From: Heliocidaris erythrogramma
Taxonomy: Eukaryota > Echinodermata > Echinoidea > Camarodonta > Echinometridae
DNA length: 64,000 nucleotides
Direction of reading: 5' to 3'
Assembly (NCBI GenBank): GCA_025617745.1
Contig: CM046870.1
Location: forward strand, 11,212,410 to 11,276,409
A program made the translations under genes and the position numbers. The notes under the pieces were generated by a model that was not told where the DNA came from, did not search any database, and saw only the letters and a list, made by a program, of their open reading frames with translations. Positions 62,163-64,000 of this stretch are shown one piece after another. Position 1 is the stretch's first letter. Every line of letters starts with the position of its first letter.

Positions 62163-64000
62163 TCGAGTCTACGGTAAATATATCTTCGATTAGATGCAGA
62201 TGCTAGTGATGAATTCATTATCATAATTGTGGTTTCTATGCTACCGCAGTTCTAGAATGCTATCTTCCAACAAAATATTTCAACTAGATTGTTTACTCAT
62301 AGGTTGTTGTTTTTTTTTTTTCACAACTAATTTTCAAAGTTCTTTCTCAATGTCTGATGACATGAAACTCAAAAGAAAGAAATCCCAAGAGTTAATGTGT
62401 ATGATAAAGATGAATTAACACCATCCGACTCGGGATCCAGATTCCATTTTGCCTGATATGCTGAGTAGAAGATGTTATTTTTGCTTCTAATCTCAATATC
62501 GACGTCGATGAATAGCCAAAATAGACAGCCAGAGATATGAATGGTTTACAGCAAGACCGTGATTTGACTTGTAATGATTTATTGGCGAGTAGTAATATCA
62601 ATTTGCTACCATTCCAAACAAAGCCTTTCTTGAATGTAATTAATGCATTTACCATGTGTACAATGTGCCTTCTTTAATTTCACAAGTTTAGTTTATTTGT
62701 TCTTTAGTGCGAGACAACTGCATTGCATCCTACATGTATGTATTTTTCTATTTTTCTACAATGAAAAATAAGCCCCTGATTTTTTTTTTTTTTTTTGGAG
62801 AAACCTTTACTTTTCTTGTAGGATTATTCTTGCTTTCTTAGTGGAATGCATAATCTGACACGTTTCATGTCTTTTAGGGAATTTCTTACAGTAGCCCTAT
62901 TATGGTCACTTTTCCCCAATTCATGATTGAAACTTTTTTTTTTTTCTTTTCTCTCTCTTTTTATCTGTCACAGTTAATATGCTGTGTTTTGCTAGCACTC
63001 ATTCATTCACTAGATTTCCCTACAAGTGATGAAACAAGGGTAATGCATAAGATAAAAAGATTATGAAATTTCAAAACCAACATTCAGTAGCTGGGACATG
63101 ATAGCCAGTTGTATACTGGCCTACTGCATCCACATAATTTCGATTTTCTACATTTTTCTAGTGGCTGTAATATAGGCATACATTATTTTCACTTTAAGAA
63201 ATCTTATTCTCAAATAAGAGTTATCCATTTATCTTGGCTAACATGACAAAATGTGGTCTTCCTTTATATACTGCAAGATCATGCATACTTCAAATTTTCT
63301 TTATTTTTTAAATATATTTTTCTTTAAATACAGGGCAACTAATTACATTGTAACTTATCAACTCTGTATTTTTGGCTATTGAAAGAATAACCCCGAGATT
63401 TGGGATTTTAAATCTTTCTCCCCCTATTCTGCACTTTTTGACAAACTGAGTATCCACACAGTCTTGGATCTCAATAATTGTATGCTGACACGACAGATGT
63501 CTATGACCTAATATGATAATTGTGCTTTGGTGTATAACAGTATTGATCATTTTATTCCTTGGGGGTTTTTTTTTCCAATTTTTTTTTCAAGCTTTCCTTA
63601 GAAGTGACATATACTGCCATGACTGTATATTTTGTCTTCCTAACCCTTTTTCCTTAGGCATTTCCCCCTTGATTTAGACCAGTGTTTATCCACATATGTT
63701 TTTGTTTTACCCAGTCTTGTATTCAGGGTTAGTGACCCTTTTTTGCGCTAAAATTTTAAAGAAATTCTGTTTACCAATTACTTTGTCTTACTCTGCAGAT
63801 CATTTGCATCTGCCTTTTGTTCCAATTTACTGTATTACATGGTCAAGTTGCACAGTGCATGTAGTGTGTGTTGCTAGGTTACTAGGTGTTGCTAACGTGA
63901 TCGTAACGTTTGGCGGGCAGTGATGTTTGCCTGACATGGCAGCGCCTGGTGCCCACAGCTGCATTCTGACTATAAGGAATTTTATAGGCTTTGGGGTGGG
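62163..64000. other. AT-rich stretch after ORF1, no recognised gene
   Basis: Only short frames in an AT-rich background, with T runs at 62310, 62780, 62935 and 63570. No endonuclease or RT motif was seen. The last 200 bases are GC-richer (GGTTACTAGGTGTTGCTAAC, GGCAGCGCCTGGTGCC) and could begin another feature cut by the window edge. Confidence 0.5.

Noticed and set aside
63696-63923. 75-codon frame near the right edge
   Set aside because: Hydrophobic AT-derived frame without a recognised domain; evidence too weak.

Overview
This window is eukaryotic: AT-rich, intron-rich and packed with transposable elements. The most likely source is a marine invertebrate deuterostome, probably an echinoderm. 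That guess rests on a single ADCY5/6-type adenylyl cyclase gene, DIRS-type tyrosine-recombinase retrotransposons, many small inverted-repeat elements and an invertebrate-style SINE. The species cannot be read from the sequence. Most open reading frames here are chance frames in introns or repeats.

The backbone is one plus-strand gene for a membrane adenylyl cyclase of the type 5/6 group. Thirteen exons (4126 to 50500) join in phase to give 715 codons and a stop. They encode the end of catalytic domain C1a, the C1b linker, the second six-helix membrane domain with a glycosylated extracellular loop, and all of catalytic domain C2. The exons for the N-terminus, the first membrane domain and the metal-binding part of C1a lie to the left of the window. 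The gene shows repeated tandem duplication of exon edges. There is a decayed copy of the C1a exon start (3383-3450), a copy of the next exon's end with its donor (19281-19375), a minisatellite built from an exon-intron junction (23168-23590), and three decayed copies of the last coding segment in the 3' region (50560-50985). A serine that contacts forskolin in C2 is replaced by tyrosine.

Region by region: 1-4125 is intron or upstream sequence with a long hairpin, the exon relic and a small inverted-repeat element. 4285-19035 is a 14.75 kb intron with long CT-rich and GA-rich stretches, a hAT-like element with a clear 8-bp target duplication, and a 0.7 kb CAT/ATC repeat. 19036-32186 holds exons 2-9 separated by small non-autonomous elements, one of them a SINE with a 7SL/Alu-like head. 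32262-38304 and 41912-47841 are two DIRS elements in adjacent introns, in the same orientation, bracketing exon 10; both are defective. The second sits inside a satellite array (40606-48620) and shows insertion without target duplication. 49282-50500 carries the C2 exons. 50501-61040 is 3' flank with more inverted-repeat elements, including one whose ends are G/C homopolymers, a duplicated segment with alternate insertions, and a degenerate tRNA-Lys-like sequence. 61041-62162 is an intact 373-codon L1-like ORF1 protein gene with no ORF2 after it.
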